Positions 1 to 8,641 of a DNA stretch of 64,000 bases are shown one piece after another. The translations under genes were made by a program, and so were the position numbers. Every line of letters begins with the position of its first letter. Within the stretch, counting starts at the first letter, position 1. The DNA is from Sphingobacterium gobiense (GTDB lineage: Bacteria; Bacteroidota; Bacteroidia; Sphingobacteriales; Sphingobacteriaceae), in assembly GCF_002980575.1 (NCBI RefSeq), contig NZ_PVBS01000001.1, positions 1,054,001 through 1,118,000 of the forward strand. The letters run 5' to 3'. The notes under the pieces are model-generated. The model saw nothing but the letters and a program-made list of their open reading frames with translations. It was not told where the DNA came from and made no database searches.

Positions 1-52
1 TTAATGATTCTGAAGAGCTCTCTCCCGCTAATACCGAGATGAGGTATATTAT

Positions 53-1534
53 TTAAATTGATAGTTTATCCTCTAGACTTTGTTTCCATTGATGATATAG
101 TTCATTATATAGTTCCACTTGCCTCGGTTCAATAGTAATTTGCTTTTTAAGTCCGGAAAACGCTTCATTGCGATCAGTATATACACCAGCCCCTAATCCT
201 GCCCCCAATGCCGCTCCAACACTACCATCATTGTCATACAATTCTACTCCGGTTCCCGTAGCACCGGCAAAAGACTGTTGAAAAACAGGACTCAAAAATA
301 AATTCGTATGACCAGCTCGAATGACTTCGGGTTGGATACCGTTTTCACGCATAATATCTAGACCATACCGAAATGCAAAAGCAATTCCTTCTTGGGCTGC
401 CCGCCACAAATGAGCAGCATCGTGGCGTACAAAATCCAAGTTTTCTATATGCGCATGCAAGGTTTTGTTCAATAGCATTCGCTCCGCACCGTTACCGAAA
501 GGTAGGATTTGAACCCCCTCCGACCCGATTGGGACAGCGGCTGCGAATTCGTTGATTTGGGGATAACTGTACCCCATTGCCGTTATTTTTTTTAGCCAGC
601 TATTCTGAATACCCGTTCCGTTAATACACAACAAGACACCTATATTCGGATTGTCAACCTGATAATTTACATGTGCAAAGGAATTAACCCTAGACTGTTG
701 GTCGTAAACCAATTTGTCGGTAACGGCGTAAATAACACCTGAAGTTCCCGCGGTAGCAGCTACTTCTCCCGGTTCAAACACATTTAGAGATAGCGCATTG
801 TTAGGTTGGTCTCCAGACTTATAACTCACAACCACATCAGGCGAGAGGCCAAGTTCATCGGCTACAATAGGGCGAATTTTTCCATAAGTTGAAAAAACAG
901 GCAATAATTCTGGTACGAGTGATTCCGTGATACCATAATAATGTAATAACGAGTCCGATAAGCGATGTTCTGCAAAATTCCATAATACACCTTCTGATAT
1001 GGAACTTATATTCGAATTTATCTCTCCTGTAAAACACATACTCAAATAATCCCCAGGCAACATAAACTTGTATACTTGCTCATACAGTTCCGGTTCGTAT
1101 TGCTTAACCCAGGCTAGTTTAGAAGCAGTAAAGTTTCCTGGAGAGTTTAAATGAGTTGCTAAAAAAGAATGTTCTTTTAAGTGGAAAAAGGCTTCGTTCC
1201 CTATTTCCACCGCCCTGCTGTCACACCAAATGACGGCGTTTCGCAGCGGCTTATTGGTTTTGTCAACAACAACCAAACCGTGCATCTGATAGGCGATGCC
1301 AATAGCACCAATATCTTTTGGATTATATAATCCGCTCTGGTGTGCTTTTTTAATGGCTTCTCTTGTATGAGACCACCAAGTTATCGGATTTTGTTCAGCC
1401 CATCCAACCCTATCAGACAATATAGGGGCCTCGGATTCCGGAAAATTCGTGGAAACTATTTTAGTATTGGTCGCTGCATCTACAACAGAAACCTTAACAG
1501 ATGATGTACCTAAATCTATCCCTAATAATAACAT
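53..1534 (-). CDS. xylB: Xylulokinase (FGGY carbohydrate kinase)
   Basis: Predicted cytoplasmic kinase that phosphorylates D-xylulose with ATP so that it can enter the pentose phosphate pathway. The 493-residue protein has the usual length for XylB. Its N-terminal FGGY domain opens with GIDLGTSSVK (about residues 5-14). The C-terminal domain has the nucleotide-binding stretches AGTSGVIYAV and GSVGAALGAG. The gene is divergent from a LacI-family regulator, with a palindromic operator in the gap, so local sugar-responsive repression is likely. No xylose isomerase or transporter is visible, but the gene lies at the left window edge and its downstream neighbour is cut off. Another FGGY substrate cannot be excluded from sequence alone. 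Confidence 0.88.
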   Translation of the reverse strand: MLLLGIDLGTSSVKVSVVDAATNTKIVSTNFPESEAPILSDRVGWAEQNPITWWSHTREAIKKAHQSGLYNPKDIGAIGIAYQMHGLVVVDKTNKPLRNAVIWCDSRAVEIGNEAFFHLKEHSFLATHLNSPGNFTASKLAWVKQYEPELYEQVYKFMLPGDYLSMCFTGEINSNISSISEGVLWNFAEHRLSDSLLHYYGITESLVPELLPVFSTYGKIRPIVADELGLSPDVVVSYKSGDQPNNALSLNVFEPGEVAATAGTSGVIYAVTDKLVYDQQSRVNSFAHVNYQVDNPNIGVLLCINGTGIQNSWLKKITAMGYSYPQINEFAAAVPIGSEGVQILPFGNGAERMLLNKTLHAHIENLDFVRHDAAHLWRAAQEGIAFAFRYGLDIMRENGIQPEVIRAGHTNLFLSPVFQQSFAGATGTGVELYDNDGSVGAALGAGLGAGVYTDRNEAFSGLKKQITIEPRQVELYNELYHQWKQSLEDKLSI

Positions 1535-1561
1535 ATTATATATCTAAAATTGGCAATGCTC

Positions 1562-1579
1562 TATGCAACCGCTTGCATA
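1562..1579. promoter_or_regulatory. LacI-type operator between xylB and its regulator
   Basis: The 18-bp element TATGCAACCGCTTGCATA has perfect 7-bp arms (TATGCAA/TTGCATA) around a CCGC centre. The central CG and A/T-rich arms are typical of LacI/GalR-family operators. It lies 28 bp upstream of the xylB start and 54 bp upstream of the regulator start, so one bound dimer could control both genes. Confidence 0.7.
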
Positions 1580-1632
1580 AAATTATTTAATATATTTTAT
1601 ATTTACAAAAATTAAATTTAAAAGATTTTATT

Positions 1633-2658
1633 TTGGCTAAGAAAACAACCGTCTACGACATTGCTAAAGAACTGAATATCACGGTATCCACGGTATCCAG
1701 AGCATTAAATAATATATCGACCATAAGTGAGGCGACCCGCAAGGCTGTCTTGGAAACAGCTGTGCGTTTGAATTATCGTCCCAATAAAATCGCCTCTTCC
1801 CTTACTTCCGGAAAAACATATACTATCGGCGTATTGATTCCCAGTGCCCAAATTCAGTTTTTTGCATCCGTTATTCATGCTCTTGAAACGTCTTTAAAAT
1901 CGTTTGGTTATAGCATTCTTTTATATCAAACCAATGAATCGTTAAGCTCCGAAAAGAAGGGTATAACAACCCTTTTAGAGGCACAAGTAGATGGTATAGT
2001 TGCCTCTATGTCTTTGGAAACAAAGGATCCCACCCATTTCGAAAAAGTGAAAGAAGAAGGTAAACCGCTGATCATTTTTGATCGGACGCACGATGACTTG
2101 CAATGTCCTATGGTGAAGATCGACGACCTACACGCTGGATATATTGCCACAAAGCACTTATTGGACGAAGGTTATCGGAAAATAGCTTATATCACCACCA
2201 AACACAAGATTAAAATTTTCAAAGAGCGATATGAGGGATATCTGCTCGCACTACAGGAAGCGAAGCTTACAGCAAATCCAGGATATTCGATATTTGGTGA
2301 ACTGAATGTAGAAGGAGGATACGCGGGTACACATGAACTATTAAAACTCCGAGAACGTCCGGACGCTATTATCGGTGGCGACGATTATGTAGCTCTGGGA
2401 ATTATCAAAGCGTTACATGATAAAAAAATCACTCCTCCGGAAATTGGTGTGATAGGTTTTGCAAATCAAAACTTTTCAGAACACATTATACCCAGTCTTT
2501 CCACCATTGATCAACAGGCTTTAAAAATAGGAAAAGAGTGTGCTAAAATGTTTCTCAAGGTTATTGAACAACCACTTGCTACACGCGCAGATCAAAAGCC
2601 CGTAGTGATTGAACCCCTTCTTCTTGCTAGAGAATCGACCAAGCGGAGAAATAAATAA
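1633..2658 (+). CDS. LacI/GalR-family transcriptional regulator
   Basis: DNA-binding sugar-responsive regulator of 341 residues. The N-terminal lambda-repressor-like helix-turn-helix reads TVYDIAKELNITVSTVSRAL (about residues 6-25), followed by the hinge region with RPNKIASSL. The remainder is a periplasmic-binding-protein-like effector domain with PDAIIGGDDYVALGI near residue 247. The start is a TTG codon; I chose it because LacI proteins begin a few residues before the T-hyYDIA motif and no ATG is available there. The divergent xylB and the palindrome between the two genes suggest that xylulose or xylose metabolism is the target. The effector is unknown. Confidence 0.85.
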   Translation: MAKKTTVYDIAKELNITVSTVSRALNNISTISEATRKAVLETAVRLNYRPNKIASSLTSGKTYTIGVLIPSAQIQFFASVIHALETSLKSFGYSILLYQTNESLSSEKKGITTLLEAQVDGIVASMSLETKDPTHFEKVKEEGKPLIIFDRTHDDLQCPMVKIDDLHAGYIATKHLLDEGYRKIAYITTKHKIKIFKERYEGYLLALQEAKLTANPGYSIFGELNVEGGYAGTHELLKLRERPDAIIGGDDYVALGIIKALHDKKITPPEIGVIGFANQNFSEHIIPSLSTIDQQALKIGKECAKMFLKVIEQPLATRADQKPVVIEPLLLARESTKRRNK

Positions 2659-2668
2659 ACCGTGAAGT

Positions 2669-4825
2669 TTATTCTTTGGTAAACATATTGCCAATTTCAC
2701 GGCTGATTTTACGGAAAATCGGTGCTGTTGGAACGTCTTCGTATGCATCTATATGATGACTATTTGCACGTCTTTTGGGAAAAATCAAGATGATATTTTG
2801 ATTTCGATAGTAGCGTCCGACACGTTTCGCAAGACCATCCAAAGAATCTCGATAAGACACTTCACCATGACGGGCAGAGACAAAAATCAACAGTGAGTCC
2901 ACATTACTAAATGTGGCTAATCCATATATATTGTCCCAATCTTCATAGTTTTTAAACAACGCAGTAACGCTGGTTTTCATTACCTTCAACGTATTTTCTA
3001 TGACCGCTTCCGTTCGTCTATCACATATAAAACATATCGGCAAGGATAATTCCTGTCCAAGTTTTAGCATTTTCTCCATCCAGTATTCGAACCCTATTTC
3101 AGATTCCGCTAGCGGAGGTACGAAGATTGTAATGGATGTGTGGGTGAGAAATGGGTTGTCCAAACGACACATCATCAAATTAGTGTCGGTCCTGTTCAAT
3201 ATACTTTCTGTCTTCTCGCCCACAATTTTTTCAATAAACGAAGTTGCACTGGGCCACCCCAGAATAACACAAGCGGCGGAAAGATTTTTTGATGTTCGTG
3301 CGATCCCGCCGGCGATATTATAATCGATTGTGGTGAGCATTTCTACTTCTGTTTCGGAGCCTGATGCATATTTGACCATACTATCTAAATTTTTACGGGC
3401 AATTTTCACATTTCGTTCTGCTTGTTCGTTATCGGTCACTACACTTAATATGTGCAGAGGGTAAGGTGACTTTTTTGATTTAATCAACGTAGCAAAATCT
3501 ATAATAGGCTCCATTTTGTTCAAATTAGCAATAGGGATGAGTATCCGTTCCTCTCGTTCCTCTACATGATCCATATCTTCTATTTCTTGGTTACCTTCCA
3601 AAACAACAGCTTTGGAGGCCTTTTCCGTTAACAACGACGCAAAAATACAAGATATTAAAATCAAAGCTACTGTGCCGTTCAATACGTTTTCATCTACTAT
3701 GCCGCTGTTATATCCAACCATAATAACAGCCAGTGTTGCAGCGGCGTGTGCGTTGCTAAGACCATGCATTAGATTTCGTTGACTATTGGAGTACTTAAAA
3801 ACCAGCTGCGTGACAGCAGCGGCCAAGAACTTACCCGAAATAGAAACCACAGCTAATGTACCCACAATAACAAGTGCCCACGCCCCACTAAATAAAACGC
3901 TTAAATCCACCAGCATTCCAACCGAAATCAAGAAGAATGGTATAAAAATCGCATTGCCGATAAACTCAATTCTATTCATTAAAGCAGACGAATTGGGAAT
4001 CAACTTATTTAAAGCTAAACCAGCCATGAAAGCTCCAATAATATGCTCCAGCCCGGCCATTTCCGCTAAAAACGCAGACAAAAAAACAACCGTTAATACA
4101 AAAATATAGTGAGCAGTTTTTTCCGCTTCTATCTTGGAGAAAAACCATTTTGCTATTCGCGGGATAATACCAAACAAAACAGCCAGAAATATAGTTAAGG
4201 AAATTCCCAACGTAATCCAAAACTCCGGTCCTATCTGCCCTTCCGACATACCTTTGATAACCGCCAGTATAACTAACACCGCTGTATCTGTTATAATCGT
4301 TCCGCCAATGGTAACAGCGACAACTTCTTTTTTTGAGATACCATAACTATTCACAATAGGATACCCAACTAATGTATGCGTAGCAAACATACTAGCGATA
4401 AGTACACTTGGCAGTAGTTCATACCCCAATAAAAAGTAACAGACCGGAAAACCAATAGCAATAGGAAACGCAAAAGTACAAAATCCAAAAAAGATACTTT
4501 TATTTTTAGTCTTTTGGAATTCGTTCATATCTAATTCGAGACCGGCAATAAACATAATATAGAGCAACCCAATGGTTGAAAACAGATCAATGCCATCAAC
4601 ACCAGTAATATTTACTGAATGCCTGTCTATTTTAGAAAGCCAGTTCAATCCGTGTGGTCCTAGTAACACACCAAATAATATAAAACCGATAATGCCGGGT
4701 ACTTTAATCGGCCGCAATATGATAGGGGATATCAATATGATAAATAACACCAATGTAAATACCAGAACCGGGTTGGTCAAAGGAAGCGAAAATGCCTCGT
4801 TAAAATGGTGTAATACTCTATCCAT
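2669..4825 (-). CDS. CPA2-type cation/proton antiporter with C-terminal stress-protein-like domain
   Basis: Inner-membrane monovalent cation/H+ exchanger of 718 residues. About the first 400 residues are a Na+/H+ exchanger domain with many hydrophobic helices, including the family-typical stretches PGIIGFILFGVLLGPHGLNW and GLEHIIGAFMAGLALNKLIP. The last 300 residues are soluble and begin EERILIPIANLNKMEPIIDF, resembling tandem universal-stress-protein folds as found on some Bacteroidota antiporters. This half may sense nucleotide or redox state; that is inference. The gene converges on the LacI regulator with only 10 bp between them. The transported ion (Na+ or K+) cannot be told from sequence. 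Confidence 0.85.
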   Translation of the reverse strand: MDRVLHHFNEAFSLPLTNPVLVFTLVLFIILISPIILRPIKVPGIIGFILFGVLLGPHGLNWLSKIDRHSVNITGVDGIDLFSTIGLLYIMFIAGLELDMNEFQKTKNKSIFFGFCTFAFPIAIGFPVCYFLLGYELLPSVLIASMFATHTLVGYPIVNSYGISKKEVVAVTIGGTIITDTAVLVILAVIKGMSEGQIGPEFWITLGISLTIFLAVLFGIIPRIAKWFFSKIEAEKTAHYIFVLTVVFLSAFLAEMAGLEHIIGAFMAGLALNKLIPNSSALMNRIEFIGNAIFIPFFLISVGMLVDLSVLFSGAWALVIVGTLAVVSISGKFLAAAVTQLVFKYSNSQRNLMHGLSNAHAAATLAVIMVGYNSGIVDENVLNGTVALILISCIFASLLTEKASKAVVLEGNQEIEDMDHVEEREERILIPIANLNKMEPIIDFATLIKSKKSPYPLHILSVVTDNEQAERNVKIARKNLDSMVKYASGSETEVEMLTTIDYNIAGGIARTSKNLSAACVILGWPSATSFIEKIVGEKTESILNRTDTNLMMCRLDNPFLTHTSITIFVPPLAESEIGFEYWMEKMLKLGQELSLPICFICDRRTEAVIENTLKVMKTSVTALFKNYEDWDNIYGLATFSNVDSLLIFVSARHGEVSYRDSLDGLAKRVGRYYRNQNIILIFPKRRANSHHIDAYEDVPTAPIFRKISREIGNMFTKE

Positions 4826-4863
4826 AAATAATTCTTCTTATCGCTGCTGAAAATAAGAGAAGC

Positions 4864-4892
4864 GGAAAATAGGAAAACTTTAGCCTATTTCC
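4864..4892 (-). terminator. Weak hairpin downstream of the LolC/E-type gene
   Basis: GGAAAATAGG and CCTATTTCC can pair around a 10-base loop with one bulged A. It lies just beyond the stop codon of the permease gene on the minus strand. The T-run is poor, so it is only a possible terminator. Confidence 0.35.
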
Positions 4893-4933
4893 TAATCAAA
4901 AACACAAAAAGCTAGATGGTTTACTTACTTCAA

Positions 4934-6148
4934 TTATTTAAACTGTATGACTTTGATCGGTGAAATCCGGCTAATGAGCATCGCCGGAATAAATAAGGCA
5001 AGTAATCCAATTATGGCTATGGCAACATTCAGCCCCACGAATTCATACCAAGCAATATCCATCGGTACATAATGAACATAATAAGTATAAGGGTCCAACT
5101 TAAAAAAATGCGTATAGGTTTGAAAAAAATAAAGAGAGATGGCGATTAAGTTACCTATGAATAGGCCCACTCCAATAAGATATATGGAACCATATAAGAA
5201 CACCTGTCGAATCCTTCCATTGGGACATCCCAAAGCTTTCAATACTCCAATCATCGAAGCACGTTCTAAGATACTAATCAACAAGGAAGACACCATATTG
5301 ATAACAGCCACAACGACCATCAACACAAAAATGATGTTATCGTTCATATCGAGCATGTTTAACCAGTTAAAAATATCAGGCATTTGCTGTACGATATTAG
5401 TGGCTTCCAACTCGATGGGTAAGATTTTATCAATTTCCTGTGTGGTGTTTTCTAACAAATCAAAAGAAGTAATCCTAATTTGATATGCGCCCACTTGATT
5501 CTCTTGTAAATCATTTAGCCGTTTAATCAAATCTAGCGACCCGATGACATATGTCTTATCTAATTCCTCCGAATGTGTCGTATAAATGCCTTTAACGGTA
5601 AAAGGACGTCGACGAATCGGATCTTGTATAAAATACATGATGAACTTATCCCCGACATCCAAATGTAATCTATTTGCCAAATATTCAGAGATCAAAAGCT
5701 GTGTATTACCTCCTGATGAAAATTCAAGTGTGTCCCCCTTTACAATATTTTTTTGTAGATATTCTTGGTTATAACTTTTATCTATACCTTTCAATAGCAC
5801 GCCCTCTACTTGCCCATCCACGTTCATAATACCTGCTTTGGTAGCAAAAGGTGTTATATCAACAACTTGAGGTAAAGCCGCTAGCTGCTTCAGGTTTTGG
5901 GACGATAATTGAATAGGCGTATTTTCGTAAGAAGCGTTCAAGTCATTTTTCGTTACAACAATATCTCCGAAAAATCCCCTTTGTTTGTCTATAATTTCCC
6001 GTTTAAATCCATTCAGTATAGCTACTGACAAAATAATGGCAGAAATAGCCAATGCCAACGCCCCTATAGTCACACGAACAATCAGCTTCGAAAACGTTCG
6101 ATGCCCCATGAATGTGATCCGCTTAGCTAAAAAGTAAGGAAAATTCAA
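4934..6148 (-). CDS. LolC/LolE-family ABC transporter permease
   Basis: Inner-membrane permease of the MacB/FtsX superfamily, 404 residues, of the type that extracts lipoproteins for delivery to the outer membrane. The N-terminus FPYFLAKRITFMGHRTFSKL precedes the first membrane helix (about residues 20-45). A periplasmic core of about 220 residues follows, then three C-terminal helices ending PAMLISRISPIKVIQFK. The layout and length match LolC/LolE. No LolD ATPase gene is adjacent, which is common in Bacteroidota. A -7-like TAACTTTG (complement of 6174-6181) sits 26 bp upstream of the start. Which lipoproteins it serves is not visible. Confidence 0.8.
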   Translation of the reverse strand: MNFPYFLAKRITFMGHRTFSKLIVRVTIGALALAISAIILSVAILNGFKREIIDKQRGFFGDIVVTKNDLNASYENTPIQLSSQNLKQLAALPQVVDITPFATKAGIMNVDGQVEGVLLKGIDKSYNQEYLQKNIVKGDTLEFSSGGNTQLLISEYLANRLHLDVGDKFIMYFIQDPIRRRPFTVKGIYTTHSEELDKTYVIGSLDLIKRLNDLQENQVGAYQIRITSFDLLENTTQEIDKILPIELEATNIVQQMPDIFNWLNMLDMNDNIIFVLMVVVAVINMVSSLLISILERASMIGVLKALGCPNGRIRQVFLYGSIYLIGVGLFIGNLIAISLYFFQTYTHFFKLDPYTYYVHYVPMDIAWYEFVGLNVAIAIIGLLALFIPAMLISRISPIKVIQFK

Positions 6149-6235
6149 GGTGAATATTAATTTTGTAACTTCGCAAAGTTAATAATTTTTATCACTTAGC
6201 GATATTTCGTTTCCATACTAAAAACAGAAAAATAT

Positions 6236-7150
6236 ATGCGTATTATATTTATGGGTACCCCCGATTTTGCAGTTGCATCGTTAGCTGCATTGCTTCGGTC
6301 TGGCGAAGAGGTTGTTGCGGTCGTCACCACACCAGACAAACCGGCAGGACGAGGACAGAAAATGCACGAATCAGCAGTTAAGAAGTATGCAGTACAACAG
6401 GGATTACCGATATTGCAACCGGAAAGACTTAGAAGTCCCGAGTTTATCGCAGAACTCCAGTCTTATCAGGCGGATCTACAGGTTGTCGTCGCTTTCCGCA
6501 TGCTCCCCGAAGTAGTTTGGAATATGCCTTCTTTAGGCACCGTCAACGTACATGCTTCACTTCTTCCGCAATACCGAGGCGCAGCTCCTATTAATCATGC
6601 CATTATTCAAGGAGAAACACATACTGGCGTGACTACGTTTTTATTACAACACGAGATAGACACTGGTCATGTACTTTTCTCACAACGAGTAGAAATTGGT
6701 CCGCGAGATACGGCAGGTAATTTACACGATAAATTGATGGTCGTAGGGGCAGAAGTGCTATTAAAAACGATTAGCGAATTGAAAAAAGACAATATACGCC
6801 CAATACCGCAAACACAATTGGAAACAGCTGTGCTAAAAACAGCGCCAAAGATCTTTAAAGAAAATTGTAACATCATATGGAATAAGCCAACGGATCAGGT
6901 TTACAACCAAATAAGAGGGTTAAGCCCCTATCCAACTGCATATACCCTATTAAATGGAAAAGTTTTGAAAATTTTTGAAACGGAAAAAGGGCAACCGATT
7001 GGAGGAGCTCCTGGAGCATATACCACCGACGGAAAAACTTTTCTGTCGTTTGCTACGCAAGACGGTTCGCTTTCCGTTATCTCTCTCCAGCTTGAGGGAA
7101 AAAAAAGGATGCAAATCGATGAGTTTTTAAGAGGATATCGATTTGATTAA
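6236..7150 (+). CDS. fmt: Methionyl-tRNA formyltransferase
   Basis: Transfers a formyl group from 10-formyl-tetrahydrofolate to initiator Met-tRNA in the cytoplasm. The 304-residue protein starts MRIIFMGTPDFAVASLAAL, the standard Fmt N-terminus. The catalytic segment VNVHASLLPQYRGAAPI (about residues 102-118) carries the conserved N, H and SLLPxYRGAAP motif, followed by GVTTF and the DTG of the active site. The C-terminal OB-like domain has NQIRGLSPYPTAYT. Length is normal. A candidate -7 box TAATTTTG lies at 6158-6165, giving an untranslated leader of roughly 60 bases. Confidence 0.95.
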   Translation: MRIIFMGTPDFAVASLAALLRSGEEVVAVVTTPDKPAGRGQKMHESAVKKYAVQQGLPILQPERLRSPEFIAELQSYQADLQVVVAFRMLPEVVWNMPSLGTVNVHASLLPQYRGAAPINHAIIQGETHTGVTTFLLQHEIDTGHVLFSQRVEIGPRDTAGNLHDKLMVVGAEVLLKTISELKKDNIRPIPQTQLETAVLKTAPKIFKENCNIIWNKPTDQVYNQIRGLSPYPTAYTLLNGKVLKIFETEKGQPIGGAPGAYTTDGKTFLSFATQDGSLSVISLQLEGKKRMQIDEFLRGYRFD

Positions 7151-7155
7151 CAGGA

Positions 7156-7368
7156 TTATTTTTCGTCTTTTATGTATTCCATAATGTCTCCGGGTTGACA
7201 GTCCAGCGCCTTGCACAGCGCCTCTAAGGTACTCAATCGAATCGCTTTAGATTTCTGATTTTTAATAATAGAAAGATTTGACAGCGTTATCCCTACGCGA
7301 TGACTAAGCTCATTTAAGGAGACTTTTTTTTCTGACATAATCTTATCTAAATGAATTTTAATTGGCAT
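7156..7368 (-). CDS. Small Cro/CI-type HTH regulator (YozG-like)
   Basis: A 70-residue protein made almost entirely of one helix-turn-helix domain: LNELSHRVGITLSNLSIIK is the recognition region and LEALCKALDCQPGDIMEYI the closing motif seen in YozG-type regulators. Such proteins often sit beside a DUF2975 membrane protein, but none is present here. It converges on fmt with a 5-bp gap and is divergent from rpoD across 344 bp. Target genes are unknown. Confidence 0.75.
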   Translation of the reverse strand: MPIKIHLDKIMSEKKVSLNELSHRVGITLSNLSIIKNQKSKAIRLSTLEALCKALDCQPGDIMEYIKDEK

Positions 7369-7712
7369 AACTTCTCCATTTTAAGATGACACATTGACCT
7401 AATAGTAACAATTCTAATATACGATATGTTTTATTGAATATCAAAATTTCATTGATTCTTTAAATTAATAACTTCATAACAAAGGCGTTACAACAATCGT
7501 TTTACAAAAACGGATAAAACAAATTATCCGTTCTTACGTTTTACCTTAGTAATATATCGGGTTTGGAATAATTTTTGCTGTTAATTTTGTACTAAACCCC
7601 CTATGTTAACTTCCTCATACAGAGTATTTAATTTACACTTATATGAAGGAACTATGGGTAAAATTCACTATTTTTGCAGACATTTCAAAAGAGAAAGGTA
7701 TTTATACATTAA
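7369..7712 (+). promoter_or_regulatory. rpoD upstream region with two -7-type boxes and a small upstream ORF
   Basis: This 344-bp AT-rich gap separates the small HTH gene from rpoD. It contains TAATTTTG at 7582-7589 and TATTTTTG at 7669-7676, both matching the Bacteroidota -7 consensus TAnnTTTG, without convincing -33 boxes at the usual spacing. A 37-codon ORF runs from ATG 7603 to TGA 7716 and overlaps the rpoD ATG as ATGA. I see no RNA gene in it. Confidence 0.5.
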
Positions 7713-8573
7713 ATGAGACAGCTCAAAATTACACAATCCATTACCAATCGCGAATCACAGTCGTTAGACAAATATTTGCACGAGATTGGTAAAGTAGACT
7801 TAATCACCGCAGAAGAAGAAGTGATCTTGGCGCAACGCATACGCGAAGGAGACCAAGTTGCTTTGGAGAAACTGACAAAAACCAACTTACGTTTCGTGGT
7901 TTCTGTTGCTAAACAATATCAGAATCAAGGCCTTACATTGGGCGACTTGATTAACGAGGGCAACTTAGGCTTAATTAAAGCAGCAAAACGTTTTGATGAA
8001 ACGAAAGGGTTTAAGTTTATCTCTTATGCCGTATGGTGGATTCGCCAGTCTATCTTGCAAGCGATTGCTGAACAATCACGTATTGTCCGTTTACCTTTGA
8101 ACCAAGTGGGTTCATTGAGTAAGATCAGCAAAGCTTTTTCCAGATTGGAGCAGGAATATGAGCGCGAGCCGTCTCCAGAAGAATTGGCTGATATTTTGGA
8201 AACAACTGTTGACAAAGTGTCAGACACGTTAAGCAACTCAGGAAGACATGTATCCATGGATGCACCATTTGTTCAAGGGGAAGAAAACACCCTTTTGGAT
8301 GTATTGGAAAATGCAGACCCGGATACAGATAGTATATTGATTGATGAGTCGCTATCTGAGGAGATTAAACGCTCATTGGCAACCTTGACAGAAAGAGAAC
8401 GTGAAATTATCGTCTTGTTTTTCGGATTAGGAACAAACCACCAATTATCCCTTGAGGAAATAGGTGAAAAATTTAGCTTGACGAGAGAACGTGTACGTCA
8501 AATCAAGGACAAAGCTTTACAGCGCCTTCGCCATACGTCGCGCAGTAAAATTTTAAAATCTTATTTAGGCTAA
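7713..8573 (+). CDS. rpoD: Primary RNA polymerase sigma factor (RpoD/SigA)
   Basis: Housekeeping sigma-70 of 286 residues. It lacks the long acidic region 1.1, as is normal in Bacteroidota. Region 1.2 (about residues 15-50) is followed by region 2 with [26 protein letters not shown] and [10 protein letters not shown], then region 3, and region 4 with [16 protein letters not shown] and [18 protein letters not shown], the -35-type recognition helix. This sigma recognises the TTTG/TAnnTTTG promoters seen throughout the window. The start ATG is overlapped by the stop of a short upstream ORF. An intrinsic terminator follows the stop. Confidence 0.95.
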   Translation: MRQLKITQSITNRESQSLDKYLHEIGKVDLITAEEEVILAQRIREGDQVALEKLTKTNLRFVVSVAKQYQNQGLTLGDLINEGNLGLIKAAKRFDETKGFKFISYAVWWIRQSILQAIAEQSRIVRLPLNQVGSLSKISKAFSRLEQEYEREPSPEELADILETTVDKVSDTLSNSGRHVSMDAPFVQGEENTLLDVLENADPDTDSILIDESLSEEIKRSLATLTEREREIIVLFFGLGTNHQLSLEEIGEKFSLTRERVRQIKDKALQRLRHTSRSKILKSYLG

Positions 8574-8593
8574 TCGCCGACCCATTATTAGTA

Positions 8594-8620
8594 ATGCGCA
8601 GCCCAAAAGCTGCGCATTTT
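8594..8620 (+). terminator. Intrinsic terminator of rpoD
   Basis: ATGCGCAGC (8594-8602) pairs perfectly with GCTGCGCAT (8608-8616) around a short A-rich loop and is followed by TTTTGTTTT. Confidence 0.85.
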
Positions 8621-8641
8621 TGTTTTATCCAATATTGCATT

